Source of the DNA: Pseudoxanthomonas composti
Lineage (GTDB): Bacteria > Pseudomonadota > Gammaproteobacteria > Xanthomonadales > Xanthomonadaceae
Direction: 5' to 3'
DNA: 64,000 bases
Assembly: GCF_004122095.1 (NCBI RefSeq)
Contig: NZ_SAWZ01000003.1
Coordinates: 186,001-250,000 of the forward strand
The notes beneath the pieces are model-generated. The model was given only the letters and a program-made list of their open reading frames with translations, had not been told where the DNA came from and did not search any database. The translations under genes and the position numbers were made by a program. How positions within the stretch are numbered: the first letter of the stretch is position 1; each line of letters starts with the position of its first letter. This document shows, one piece after another, positions 17,666-26,885 of the stretch.

Positions 17666-17706
17666 CACCTATCCAAAGATAGGTGTTGCGCCGCAACAGA
17701 TAGGTG
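17666..17706. promoter_or_regulatory. CACCTATC/GATAGGTG repeats at sensor kinase start
   Basis: CACCTATC (17666-17673) and GATAGGTG (17678-17685) form a perfect 8-base palindrome around CAAA. GTTGCG-C-CGCAAC follows (17685-17697), then a third copy GATAGGTG (17699-17706). In the kinase mRNA (minus strand) the copy nearest the start contains the AGGUG ribosome site, and the two upstream copies are complementary to it. It may be an operator in DNA or a translational switch in RNA. Confidence 0.55.
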
Positions 17707-17792
17707 AACAGGCGTCTTGTGGCGGCGATTGGATGGCAGACCGCGGCCAGGGCCATGGGTGTAATGCAAACACCGCCAATCGGAATGCGCTG

Positions 17793-18701
17793 ATGATCCT
17801 CACCGACCGCTTCCCGCTGCGCCGCATCTGGCCGCACGCCTACAAGCGCCTGCTGGTGTTGCTGGCCTTCGACTGCGCGGTGGCCGGCCTGTACACCTTC
17901 GCCGGTTGGGAGTGGTTGTCCATCGAAGCCCTGCCGCTGGCGCAGCTGGGCTCGGCGCTGGCGATCTTCCTGGCCTTCCGCGCCAATGCCGCCTACGGCC
18001 GCTGGTGGGAAGCGCGCCAGCTGTGGGGCTCGCTGGTGAACACCTCGCGCGCCATCGCCCGGCAGGCGCTGACCGCGCTTGACGTGGATGCTGCCGACCC
18101 GCGCCAGGCGGCGCTGCGCGATGACATCGTGGTCCACCAGGTGGCCTTCGTGCATGCGCTGCGCTGCCACCTGCGCAAGCAGAACCCATTCCCCGAGCTC
18201 ACCGGACTGCTCGGCGCCGAGCGCGCCGATGCGCTGCGCGGCTACGCCAACGTCCCCAACGTGCTGACGATGCGGATGGGCGCGCTGCTGCAGCAGGCAC
18301 GCGAGCTGGGGATGATCGACTCCATGCGCTGGACCGCGCTGGATGCCAACCTCACCACGCTGGCCAACATCCAGGGCGCCTGCGAGCGCATCAAGAACAC
18401 CCCGCTGCCGCGCCAGTTCTCCTCGCTGCCGCGCGCGCTGGTGGACTTCTACTGCTGGATCGTGCCGCTGGGCTTGGTGGCCGGCATGGGCCTGGCGATG
18501 CCCATCGCCTCGGTGCTGATCAGCTTCACCTTGATCGCCATCGACTCGGCCGCCAGCGGTATCGAGGACCCCTTCGAGAACACCATCAACGACACCCCGA
18601 TGACCGCCCTGTCGCGCGGCATCGAGCTGACGCTGCGCGAAATGCTCGGCCAGCGCGTGCCGCTGCGCAACGTGCAGGCCATCGACGGCTTCATCTACTG
18701 A
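17793..18701 (+). CDS. Bestrophin family anion channel
   Basis: 302 residues of the bestrophin (former UPF0187) family, which form pentameric anion or ion channels in the inner membrane. Signature pieces are FRANAAYGRWWEARQLWGSL near residue 65, the helix with YCWIVPLGLVAGMG near 225, and GIEDPFENTINDTPM near 265, which corresponds to the clasp region of the family. The start at 17793 gives the standard N-terminus MILTDRFPLRRIWP. It is divergent from the sensor kinase and only 20 bases ahead of a stress protein gene, so the latter pair is probably co-transcribed. Ion selectivity cannot be deduced. Confidence 0.92.
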   Translation: MILTDRFPLRRIWPHAYKRLLVLLAFDCAVAGLYTFAGWEWLSIEALPLAQLGSALAIFLAFRANAAYGRWWEARQLWGSLVNTSRAIARQALTALDVDAADPRQAALRDDIVVHQVAFVHALRCHLRKQNPFPELTGLLGAERADALRGYANVPNVLTMRMGALLQQARELGMIDSMRWTALDANLTTLANIQGACERIKNTPLPRQFSSLPRALVDFYCWIVPLGLVAGMGLAMPIASVLISFTLIAIDSAASGIEDPFENTINDTPMTALSRGIELTLREMLGQRVPLRNVQAIDGFIY

Positions 18702-18721
18702 TTTCCACAGAGGAACTTCCC

Positions 18722-19651
18722 ATGCATGCCTCGCCTTCGCACCTGGTGTTCGCCACCAACTTCTCCGAAACCTGCCATGCCGCCATCCCCACGGTGGCCC
18801 AGCTGGTGGACCGCCTGCGCGCCAAGCTGACCCTGCTGCACGTGCACGCCAAGGGCCAGCGCCACCAGGCGCAGCAGTCGCTGGATTCGTTCTTCGCCGA
18901 GGCTTCCAACTACCCCGGCTGCGAGCGCGCGCTGTACGGCGGGCCGACGGTCGCCGGCATCGCCGCCTATTGCCGCGCCAATCCCGACGCGGTGCTGATC
19001 ATGCCGCCGTCCGAGCGCACTGGCCTGCCGCGGCCCATGCACGTGTCGCTGCGCGCCCAGGTGCTGCAACGCGTGGCCACGCCGATGCTGACCCTGCCTT
19101 ACGCCGACGCGCTGCCGCGCGATGGCAGCATCGGCGGCCACGTCGCCTGCTGGATCACCAGCCGCGAATCCGGGCTGGAGCTTGTGCGCGATGCCGCCGG
19201 TTTGGCGCGCCGTCGCGGCGCGGACCTGCACCTGCTGCATGTGCTGCCCGAAGTCAGCGAAGGCCTGCTGATGGACAGCCTGTTCAACGATGAGCCGCTG
19301 GCCGAACCGGCCGCCACGCGCTGGCTCACCGACATCGCCGCCAGCCTGCAGGACGAGGACCTGCGCATCCGCATCCACGTGGGCACCGGCGATCCGCGCA
19401 AGCAGATCGCCCGCCTGCTCAAGCGTGCGCGCGCCGACGTGCTGGTGGTCGAGCACGATGCGGTGCTGCGCCGCAAGCTGGGCCGGACCTCCTTCGATGC
19501 GGCCTTGTCCGAGAGCCCGTGCCTGCTGATGTGCGTGCCGCGCCGTCGCGATGGCATCGCGCTGCCGGCCAACCTGCCGCCCAAGACCATGCCGGGCTTC
19601 AAGTTCCTGCCGCAGCGCATGAAGCGCCTGTCCTTCAGCACGCAGGTCTGA
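18722..19651 (+). CDS. Two-domain universal stress protein
   Basis: 309 residues made of two UspA-like alpha/beta domains (about 1-135 and 138-275) and a basic tail. Both start with a strand and a helix (HLVFATNFSETCHAAIP; VACWITSRESGLELV) and contain LLHVHA or LLHVLPE strands. The ATP-binding G-2x-G-9x-G(S/T) motif is absent in both domains: the equivalent regions read PSERTGLPRPMHVSL and VLRRKLGRTSFDAAL. This places it with non-nucleotide-binding or divergent Usp proteins. It is cytoplasmic. It follows the bestrophin gene by 20 bases, which is unusual company for a Usp and hints at a shared stress or ion role. Confidence 0.85.
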   Translation: MHASPSHLVFATNFSETCHAAIPTVAQLVDRLRAKLTLLHVHAKGQRHQAQQSLDSFFAEASNYPGCERALYGGPTVAGIAAYCRANPDAVLIMPPSERTGLPRPMHVSLRAQVLQRVATPMLTLPYADALPRDGSIGGHVACWITSRESGLELVRDAAGLARRRGADLHLLHVLPEVSEGLLMDSLFNDEPLAEPAATRWLTDIAASLQDEDLRIRIHVGTGDPRKQIARLLKRARADVLVVEHDAVLRRKLGRTSFDAALSESPCLLMCVPRRRDGIALPANLPPKTMPGFKFLPQRMKRLSFSTQV

Positions 19652-19777
19652 GCCGGCAGGGGGCCTGATCCAGCGGCGCGAGACAGGCGCTTGCAGCGCA
19701 GTGCGCGGCCGAGCCTGCCTTGAGCATCGCCCGATGCGTCCGCCTGTCTGGACCGGCGGGGAGAACCGCGCCGTGGC

Positions 19778-22700
19778 TCAGGGCGTCCGTGCCCAGGCCC
19801 AGGTGTCGCGGCCGGCGTCCTTGGCGTCGTACAGGGCGCGGTCGGCGGCCTTGTACAGCGCATCGGCGGTCTGCCCGTCGCGCGGGAACAGGGCGATGCC
19901 GATGCTGATGGAGGCACGGATGTGATCCTGGCCGTGCAGCACGGGCGATGAGAAGCGCTTGACCACGCGCGCGCACAGCGCCTCCAGCATCGCCCGGTCC
20001 GGCGCCTGGGTGATCACCAGCGCGAACTCGTCGCCGCCCAGGCGGAACAGCCCATCGTCGCTGCGCACCACCTGCGCCAGGCGCAGGCCAGTCTCGATCA
20101 GCGTGGCGTCGCCGGCATCGTGGCCCAGCGAATCGTTGATGCTCTTGAAGTGGTCCAGGTCGATCAGCAGCAGCGCAAAGCCCTCGCCGTCCAGGCGTGC
20201 GGTCAAGGCCGCCATGCGCTCGTTGAAGTCGCGGCGGTTGGGCAGGCCGGTCAGCGAGTCGACATAGGCCAGGTGCTGCATGCGCTCGCGGCTCTCGCGC
20301 AGTTCGCGGGTGCGCAGCTCCACCAGGCGCTCCAGGCGCGCGGTCTGCTGTCGCAGGCGCAGCGTGCGCAGCTGCATGATGCCGATCACCGCCAGGCCCG
20401 TGGCCAGCGTCATCAGCACCCGCGCCCACAGGGCTTGGTACCACTTCGGCTCGACCTCCAGCACCAGCGCCAGCTGGCTCGGGCTCCACGCGCCGGTGCG
20501 GTTGCTGCCGCGCACCTCCAGGGTGTACTGGCCGGGGGGCAGGTTGCTGTAGTTGGCCTGGCGGTTGTCGGCATCGCCCTGTGTCCACGCCTGGTCCAGG
20601 CCGCGCAGCCGGTAGGCGTAGCGGTTGTGCGCCGGCGCCGACAGGTCCAGCGCGGCGAAGCTGATGGCGATGCTGTTGGCATCGGCCGGCACCTTGAACG
20701 GCACGGTGCTGCCCTGCGGCGGGATCCACACCGGTTTGCCGCCGATGCGCGCCTCGGTGACCACCACCTGCGGCACGTAGCGCCAGGGCGACAGCTCGGA
20801 GGGATGCACCACGGTGATGCCGCCAAGGCCGCCGAACAGCAGCGTGTCGCGCTCCGGGCGGACCACCGCCCGCGTCCAGTAGGTGCCGATCAGGACCCCG
20901 TCGGTGGCACCGTAGTTGCGCACGCGCATGTCCCGCGGATCGATGCTGGCCAGGCCATCGTCGGTGCTGATCCACAGTTGCCCGTCGTCGGCGCGCACGA
21001 TGGCGTTGACGTTGCTGTCGCGCAGGCCGCTGCCGGTGTCGAACACGCGCTCGGCCACCCAGCGCTCATCGCCCTGCTGGCGCAGCACGTGCAGGCCATG
21101 GCCCAGCGAGCCGACCCACAGGCGGCCCTGCGCATCCTGCAGCATCGAGGTCACCATGCCCATGCTGCCGCGCTCGCCGGCGACCTGGCGCAGGTGGCCG
21201 CTGCGGATGTCCAGGATGGACAGGCCGTTGAGCGTGCCGACCCATAGCGAATCGGCATCGCGCTGGGCCAGCATCGAGATGCGCTGGTCGGTCAGCTCGC
21301 GATTGAACGGCTGCTGGTGAGGGCCGCGGCAGTCGGGTGAGGGCAGCATGCGCAGGCCGTCGTTGCCGCCGACCCACAGGTCGCCCTCGGCATCGACTAG
21401 CAGCCGGTTTACCCGCGCGATGTCCGGGCGGCCGGGCACCTGCACGCGGCGCACCGAGGTGCCGGACGGGTCGGTGCGGTACAGGCCCAGGGTGGTGCCG
21501 ATGAACATGCCGCCATCGGCTGCCAGGGCAAAGGCGGTCACGTACTTGTTCGGCAGCGCACGCTCGCCCAGGCGCGGGTCCGGACGCAGGTGGCGCATCT
21601 GCCCGGTGGCCGGGTCGATGATGGCCACGCCGGCGTCGCTGGTGCCGGCCCAGACGCGACCGTTGCGGTCCAGCTCCAGCGCCGGGACGTCCGCCGCGCC
21701 GATGCCTTCCGGACGCTGGCGGTTGCCGAAGATGGTCTGGAACGCGCGCTGCCCGGCATCGAGCCGGCGCAGGGAGCGGTCGGTGCCGACCCAGGCCTGG
21801 CCAGAGCGGTCGCGCAGCATCGCGGTCACCGGGCCCTCGCCGATGCTGGTCGCCAGCAGCGGGTCGTGCGAGAGATAGCGCAGCTGCGGGGCGGTATGGC
21901 TGATCTGCAGGATGCCGTCGGTGTCCGTGCCCAGCCAGACGCGGCCGGGCTGGACTTCCAGCAGCGACAACACCATGTCCGGTGCGCGCTCACGCGGGCC
22001 GCGAACGGCACGGAAGCGGCGCTGGTCGCGGTCGGAGACGAAGGCGCCCGAGCCGTTGGTCGCCACCCAGATGCGGCCAGCGCTGTCCTCCATCAGCTGG
22101 GTCACCGGCGCGCGCTGATGGTGGCCCAGCGGTAACGCCACGACCGCGAAGGCGCGTGTGCCCGGTGCGCGGCGCAGCAGCCGGTCCCGCGTGGCCAGCC
22201 ACAGGGTGCCATCGCGGGTCAGCAGCAGCGCGGTCACGCGGGTCTGGGTGGCCTGCTCCAGGCGCGCCTGCCCGGTGCGGCGGTCCAGGTGGACCAGTCC
22301 GGCATCGGTGGCCAGCCACAGGCCGTGGCCGCCATCATCGAGCAGGCGGTTGACCGAGGCCTGGCTGGGGCGGCCATCGCCCAGGTCCAGCGGATAGGTG
22401 ACGAAGCGGTCGCGCTGGCGGTCGTAACGCGCCAAGGTGCCGGCCACCGCGCCGATCCACAGTTCGCCGTCGCCATCCACGCCCAGCGCCTGGATCTCGC
22501 TCTGCGGCAGGCTGTTGGGCGCCCCGGGTGCGTAGCGATACACGCGCAACTGGTAGCCGTCCCAACGCGAGAGGCCATCGTTGGAGCCCAGCCACAGGAA
22601 GCCAGGCCCGTCCTGGACGATATCGGTGATGCCGCCGGCGATGGTGCGGGTGTCGGAGGTTTCCAGCGAGCGGAACACCGGCTCGCTCAGCGCCGCCCAG

Positions 22701-22843
22701 CGGTCCGGCGCCCCGGCCATGGCCGGGCAGGCCAGCATCAGCAAGGCCAGCAGGCCACCGCGCAGCCGCGCGATGACGCGCCCGGCCCGGAAGGGGCCAG
22801 CGATCATGCGCAGCGGCAGGCGGGATGAACTCAAGGCATGCAT
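19778..22843 (-). CDS. Propeller-sensor diguanylate cyclase
   Basis: 1021 residues. A signal peptide or first membrane helix (GGLLALLMLACPAMA near 35) is followed by about 14 Reg_prop propeller blades recognisable by repeated (L/I)WxGT or (L/V)WVAT strings (45-690). A Y_Y_Y domain follows (about 700-775: YRLRGLDQAWTQGDADNR), then a membrane helix near 785, a short coiled coil and a GGDEF domain. The catalytic GGDEF is intact at about 935-939, and RSDD five residues before it is a c-di-GMP inhibitory site. The protein should sense a periplasmic, probably carbohydrate-linked, signal and make c-di-GMP in the cytoplasm. No EAL domain is present. Confidence 0.93.
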   Translation of the reverse strand: MHALSSSRLPLRMIAGPFRAGRVIARLRGGLLALLMLACPAMAGAPDRWAALSEPVFRSLETSDTRTIAGGITDIVQDGPGFLWLGSNDGLSRWDGYQLRVYRYAPGAPNSLPQSEIQALGVDGDGELWIGAVAGTLARYDRQRDRFVTYPLDLGDGRPSQASVNRLLDDGGHGLWLATDAGLVHLDRRTGQARLEQATQTRVTALLLTRDGTLWLATRDRLLRRAPGTRAFAVVALPLGHHQRAPVTQLMEDSAGRIWVATNGSGAFVSDRDQRRFRAVRGPRERAPDMVLSLLEVQPGRVWLGTDTDGILQISHTAPQLRYLSHDPLLATSIGEGPVTAMLRDRSGQAWVGTDRSLRRLDAGQRAFQTIFGNRQRPEGIGAADVPALELDRNGRVWAGTSDAGVAIIDPATGQMRHLRPDPRLGERALPNKYVTAFALAADGGMFIGTTLGLYRTDPSGTSVRRVQVPGRPDIARVNRLLVDAEGDLWVGGNDGLRMLPSPDCRGPHQQPFNRELTDQRISMLAQRDADSLWVGTLNGLSILDIRSGHLRQVAGERGSMGMVTSMLQDAQGRLWVGSLGHGLHVLRQQGDERWVAERVFDTGSGLRDSNVNAIVRADDGQLWISTDDGLASIDPRDMRVRNYGATDGVLIGTYWTRAVVRPERDTLLFGGLGGITVVHPSELSPWRYVPQVVVTEARIGGKPVWIPPQGSTVPFKVPADANSIAISFAALDLSAPAHNRYAYRLRGLDQAWTQGDADNRQANYSNLPPGQYTLEVRGSNRTGAWSPSQLALVLEVEPKWYQALWARVLMTLATGLAVIGIMQLRTLRLRQQTARLERLVELRTRELRESRERMQHLAYVDSLTGLPNRRDFNERMAALTARLDGEGFALLLIDLDHFKSINDSLGHDAGDATLIETGLRLAQVVRSDDGLFRLGGDEFALVITQAPDRAMLEALCARVVKRFSSPVLHGQDHIRASISIGIALFPRDGQTADALYKAADRALYDAKDAGRDTWAWARTP

Positions 22844-22991
22844 GGAGGTAGGGATGGCGGGGACCCGTCGGGCGGGTAGTGAGCTGCCTGCGCGCGGAGC
22901 CCCTCATTGTCATCGGCCGATGGCCGCGACGCTTGAACCGATCGTCCTGATAGCGGTCAGCGCGCGGGCCGCGTGATCGTTGAATACGTTT

Positions 22992-23885
22992 TCAGCGCGC
23001 GGAGGTCTCCAGCAGCCTCACCAGTGTGAGCAAGGTGTGGTTGACCGGCGTGGCGATGCCAGCCTGTCTGCCGAGACGGACGATGGTGCCATTGAGGTAG
23101 TCGATTTCGCTGGGTTTGCCACGGCGCAGGTCCTGGGCCGTGGATGAGCGCTGACCCGCCATGTGCTCGGCAATGGCCATCACCTCACTCCACAGATCCC
23201 CGGGCAACTGCACCCCATCGGCCCGGGCCACCGCGATGCACTCCCCGTACACATCGCGCATCACCGCCAGGACGCCTTGGCCACGCACCAGTTCGCCATA
23301 GGGCAACTGGGAAATGGCCGACAGCGCATTGTAGACGCAGTTGATGACCAGCTTGGCCCACAGCGCATCGCGGACCTGCGCCGAGACCGTGGTGGGAATG
23401 GCGGCCTCACGCAGCAGCGCGGCGATGCGTTCGCTGGACTCGGACGGACCGATCACCAGCTCGCCGCGTCCATGGTGGCGCACGTGGCCGGGCGTGGGCA
23501 CATCGGTGGCGACGTAGACCACGGCCGGTACCACCGGCCGTCCGAGGACCTGGCCCAGCGTGTCGGCATTGTCCACGCCGTTCTGCAGGCTCAGGACCAC
23601 CGCCGCAGGATCCACATGCGCGGCGATCTGCGCCGCCGCCGTGGCCGTGTCGCCGGACTTCACGCAGACCAGCACCAGCCCGGCGCCGGCCACGGCCTCC
23701 GGGCGGCTGTCGGCCTCCAGCATGACGCGTCCGGTGAAGTGCGCCGATTCCAGCAGCAGGCCATCCGCGCGCACGGCCTGGACCAGGGCAGGCCTGCCGA
23801 TCAGGGTGACCGCGTGGCCGGCACGCGCCAGCATCGCGCCGTAGTAACTGCCGACGGCGCCTGCGCCCATCACCGCGATCTTCAT
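22992..23885 (-). CDS. 2-dehydropantoate 2-reductase family protein
   Basis: 297 residues of the PanE/ApbA family, NADPH-dependent ketopantoate reductases of pantothenate synthesis; some members act on other keto acids. The N-terminal Rossmann motif is GAGAVGSYYGAML. The NADP-preferring IGRPALV follows, and LWAKLVINCVYNALSA near residue 180 carries the catalytic Lys and Asn. A C-terminal helical domain ends LLTLVRLLETSAR. The start at 23885 gives the standard MKIAVMGAG opening. It stands alone without other pantothenate genes, so a paralogue elsewhere could be the true PanE; I leave the symbol off. Confidence 0.88.
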   Translation of the reverse strand: MKIAVMGAGAVGSYYGAMLARAGHAVTLIGRPALVQAVRADGLLLESAHFTGRVMLEADSRPEAVAGAGLVLVCVKSGDTATAAAQIAAHVDPAAVVLSLQNGVDNADTLGQVLGRPVVPAVVYVATDVPTPGHVRHHGRGELVIGPSESSERIAALLREAAIPTTVSAQVRDALWAKLVINCVYNALSAISQLPYGELVRGQGVLAVMRDVYGECIAVARADGVQLPGDLWSEVMAIAEHMAGQRSSTAQDLRRGKPSEIDYLNGTIVRLGRQAGIATPVNHTLLTLVRLLETSAR

Positions 23886-24045
23886 GCCAAGCCTCCGGAA
23901 GGCAAACAAGCACCTTAATGGGACGCCCCTGCTGCGGCCAGCGTCTGGCCGCCCGCTGGGACACCGGCGCGCCTGCGTGCACAATGTCGCCGCACCGGCG
24001 CCAGTGCACGTGGCGCGACTGGGCACGACAGGTAGGAAACGCCCC

Positions 24046-24276
24046 ATGGGCTCCCAGTACGCTTCTGAAACCCGACTCGCCGCCTTGCTGGACCAGCTGG
24101 AGCAAGACCTGCCCGCGCTGGTGGCCGAGCACCCATCGCCGGGCGACTTCTGGAACGCCTTCATGCTGCGCGTGGATGTGATCGAGGACGCCGCAGGGCC
24201 GGACGATGCGCGCGTCCTGCCGCGCCTGAATGCCATGCTGAAGCCGCACGGGATGCAGATCGCTTCGGTGGACTAG
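24046..24276 (+). CDS. Small conserved-looking soluble protein
   Basis: 76 residues starting MGSQYASETRLAALLDQLEQ. AGGAAA lies about 7 bases before the ATG, supporting this start over earlier in-frame ones. The composition is acidic and helical (LEQDLPALVAEH, FWNAFMLRVDVIED), and no motif is recognised. It is divergent from the reductase gene. Its confinement to a clean frame with a ribosome site and ordinary codon use is the main support; the function is unknown. Confidence 0.6.
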   Translation: MGSQYASETRLAALLDQLEQDLPALVAEHPSPGDFWNAFMLRVDVIEDAAGPDDARVLPRLNAMLKPHGMQIASVD

Positions 24277-24315
24277 AGGGAATCGTTCGCGGGCTGCGGT
24301 TGGTGGCTTGAGGTC

Positions 24316-24348
24316 GGGACCCGGGACCGGGGGCCGGGGACCCGGGAG
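24316..24348. repeat. GGGACCCGGGA direct repeats in a GC-only stretch
   Basis: GGGACCCGGGA occurs at 24316-24326 and again at 24337-24347, separated by CCGGGGGCCGG; each contains the palindrome CCCGGG. The intergenic region 24277-24599 shows no gene, no promoter I can support and no further repeat. It separates the small protein from the TonB receptor. Confidence 0.5.
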
Positions 24349-24599
24349 AGCGAGTCGCTGGCGCGGAAGGCGCCTTTCGACCGACACGGTGCCGGCGGCT
24401 TGGAGAGGCTCGCAGGCTGCCGGACACGCACGCGCATGCGGATGGCGCGCTGGGGGCCTGAGGGGCGTGTCAGACAGTCGTCATCTCAACGTCAATCCCG
24501 CATCACATCGATCTCCAAGACTGGCCGGATCGGGCGGAGGAGGGGCCGCGCCGGTGCCGCCCGCGCGCCCATGGCACGCCTTGCCCAAGAGATCGTTTG

Positions 24600-26885
24600 A
24601 TGATGCATCGCCCCGTGGTGTCCGTTCGTCCGTTGGCCCTGGCCCTGCTTGCCGCCCTGTCTGGCCCCGCCTTGGCGGCAGGTACGCCCGCTGCCGAGGG
24701 CGCTGCCGATGCCGAGATCAAGCAGATCGATGCGATCTCGGTGATCGCCAGCGGCCAGAGCCGCCAGGTGCAGCGCATCGGCATGGAGGAGATCCAGGCC
24801 TCCACCCCCGGCACCAGCCCGACCAAGGTGCTCGGCGCGCTGCCCGGTGTGCAGTTCCAGTCGGCCGATCCCTGGGGCAACTATGAGTGGTCGACCTCCA
24901 TCACCCTGCACGGCTTCGACCAGAGCCGCCTGGGCTTTACCCTGGACGGCATGCCGCTGGGCAACATGGGCTACGGCGTGTCCAACGGCCTGCACGTGAC
25001 CCGCGCGATCATCAGCGAGAACGTGGCCGGCGTGGAGCTGGCCCAGGGCGGCGGTGCGCTGGGCACGGCATCCAACAACAACCTCGGCGGCACGGTGCAG
25101 TACTTCTCCGACGACCCGTCGATGGCGCCGGGCGTGCGCCTGAGCCAGACCTTCGGTTCGGACCGCACGCGCCGCACCTTTGTGCGCGCCGACACCGGCG
25201 AGCACAACGGCTTGTCCGCCTACGTTGCCGGTGTGGATGGCAGCACCGACAAGTGGAAGGGCTTCGGCGACCAGGCCTACCAGCAGGTCAACGCCAAGGG
25301 CCTGTACACCTGGGGCGAAGGCAATCGCATCAGCCTGTACCTGGATGCCTCCCACCGCGGCGAGTACGACTACATGGACCTGTCCCTGACCAGCCAGCGC
25401 GCGCTGGGCTGGAACTGGGACTACCTGATTCCCGACTGGCAGGCCGCCACGCAGATCGCCAACGCGCTCAACGGCAATGGCGCCTATCCGGACAGCCTGT
25501 CCGCGCTGCCGGAGGACTATGGCAAGGCCGATGCGTCCTACTACCTGGGCGCGGGCCTGCGCACGGACAAGCTGGCCGCGCTGTCGGGCAGCTTCGTGCT
25601 TGGCCAGGCGGCCACGCTCAATGCCGGCGGCTACTACCACGCCAATCGCGGCGAAGGGCAGTGGATCACGCCCTACACGCCCTCCAGCAGCGACAACCCG
25701 CTGTCCATGCGCACCACCGACTACGGCCTGGACCGCTACGGCGTGACCGCCTCGCTGGTGTTCGACCTGGGCCTGCACCAGCTGGAGCTGGGCGGCTGGG
25801 CCGAGGACTACAACAACAGCCAGAAGCGCAACTACTTCCAGGTCAGCGCCGATGGCTTCACCGACCTGTTCAACTTCTACACGCGCTACACGCCGTTCCG
25901 CACCGACTTCAACCAGCGTTATGAAGTCAGCACGCGCATGGCCTACCTGCAGGACACCATGCGCTTTCTCGATGAGCGCCTGTCGGTCAATGTCGGCTTC
26001 AAGGCGCTGAGCACCGAGACCACGGCGACCTCGCGCGTGCCCAGCCGCAGCATCGCCCAGGGCACCATCAAGGCCGAGGACAGCTTCCTGCCGCAGGCCG
26101 GCGCCAGCTACAAGCTCGCCGAAGGCCAGGAGCTCTACGGCTCCATCGCCAGGAACCAGGCCAACTACGGCTACACGCCCTTCGGCCAGTCGCAGGCCTC
26201 CTTCGATGCCACCCGCCGCACCCTGGAGCCTGAGGAATCCACCACCTACCAGTTCGGCTATCGCGTGGCGGCGCAGGACGTGGAAGCGTCCTTCGACCTT
26301 TACCGCACCGACTTCGACAACCGCCTGCTGTCCATTTCCCCGTGCAGCGCCATCCAGACCTGCGCCTCGGTGATCAGCAATGTGGGCTCGGTGCACAGCC
26401 AGGGCGCGGACCTGGCGGTGGTCTGGCGCCCGGTCGAAGGCCTGCGCTGGCTCAATTCGTTGTCCTACAACGACATCAGCTACCAGGACGACTATGTCTC
26501 CGGTGGCAGCGTGATCGCCACCGGCGGCAAGACCGTGGTGGGCATCCCGGAGTGGATGTTCTCCTCCACCGCCAACTACCAGGTCGGCCCCTGGCGCTTC
26601 ACCGTGGACGGCAAGTACGTGGGCGAGCGCGAGCTGAGCTACCTCAACGATTCGCAGGTGCCTTCCTACTGGCTGTTCAATGCCGGCGTGAACTACGACT
26701 TTGGCAAGCTGGGCGTGCTGGAAGGCCTGAGCCTGGGGCTGAATGTCAGCAACCTCACCGACAAGCGTTATTTCGCCACCACCGGCACCAACGGCTATGT
26801 GGTCTCCGACCCGGATGGCTACAACCAGACCTTGATGGCCGGTGCCCCGCGCCAGGTGTTCTTCAGCGTCGACGCGCGCTTCTAA
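24600..26885 (+). CDS. TonB-dependent outer-membrane receptor
   Basis: About 761 residues. A signal peptide (LALALLAALSGPALAAG) is followed by a TonB-box-like EIKQIDAISVIAS. The plug domain includes PTKVLGALPGVQFQS, LTLDGMPLGNM-like DGMPLG, and NNNLGGTVQYFS. A beta-barrel follows (from about 150) and ends in aromatic F (FFSVDARF), as outer-membrane barrels do. The substrate is not deducible; there is no Fur box directly upstream and no fused FecA-type signalling domain. ATG codons at 24600 and 24603 are equally possible. It stands alone, with a REP element downstream. Confidence 0.93.
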   Translation: MMHRPVVSVRPLALALLAALSGPALAAGTPAAEGAADAEIKQIDAISVIASGQSRQVQRIGMEEIQASTPGTSPTKVLGALPGVQFQSADPWGNYEWSTSITLHGFDQSRLGFTLDGMPLGNMGYGVSNGLHVTRAIISENVAGVELAQGGGALGTASNNNLGGTVQYFSDDPSMAPGVRLSQTFGSDRTRRTFVRADTGEHNGLSAYVAGVDGSTDKWKGFGDQAYQQVNAKGLYTWGEGNRISLYLDASHRGEYDYMDLSLTSQRALGWNWDYLIPDWQAATQIANALNGNGAYPDSLSALPEDYGKADASYYLGAGLRTDKLAALSGSFVLGQAATLNAGGYYHANRGEGQWITPYTPSSSDNPLSMRTTDYGLDRYGVTASLVFDLGLHQLELGGWAEDYNNSQKRNYFQVSADGFTDLFNFYTRYTPFRTDFNQRYEVSTRMAYLQDTMRFLDERLSVNVGFKALSTETTATSRVPSRSIAQGTIKAEDSFLPQAGASYKLAEGQELYGSIARNQANYGYTPFGQSQASFDATRRTLEPEESTTYQFGYRVAAQDVEASFDLYRTDFDNRLLSISPCSAIQTCASVISNVGSVHSQGADLAVVWRPVEGLRWLNSLSYNDISYQDDYVSGGSVIATGGKTVVGIPEWMFSSTANYQVGPWRFTVDGKYVGERELSYLNDSQVPSYWLFNAGVNYDFGKLGVLEGLSLGLNVSNLTDKRYFATTGTNGYVVSDPDGYNQTLMAGAPRQVFFSVDARF

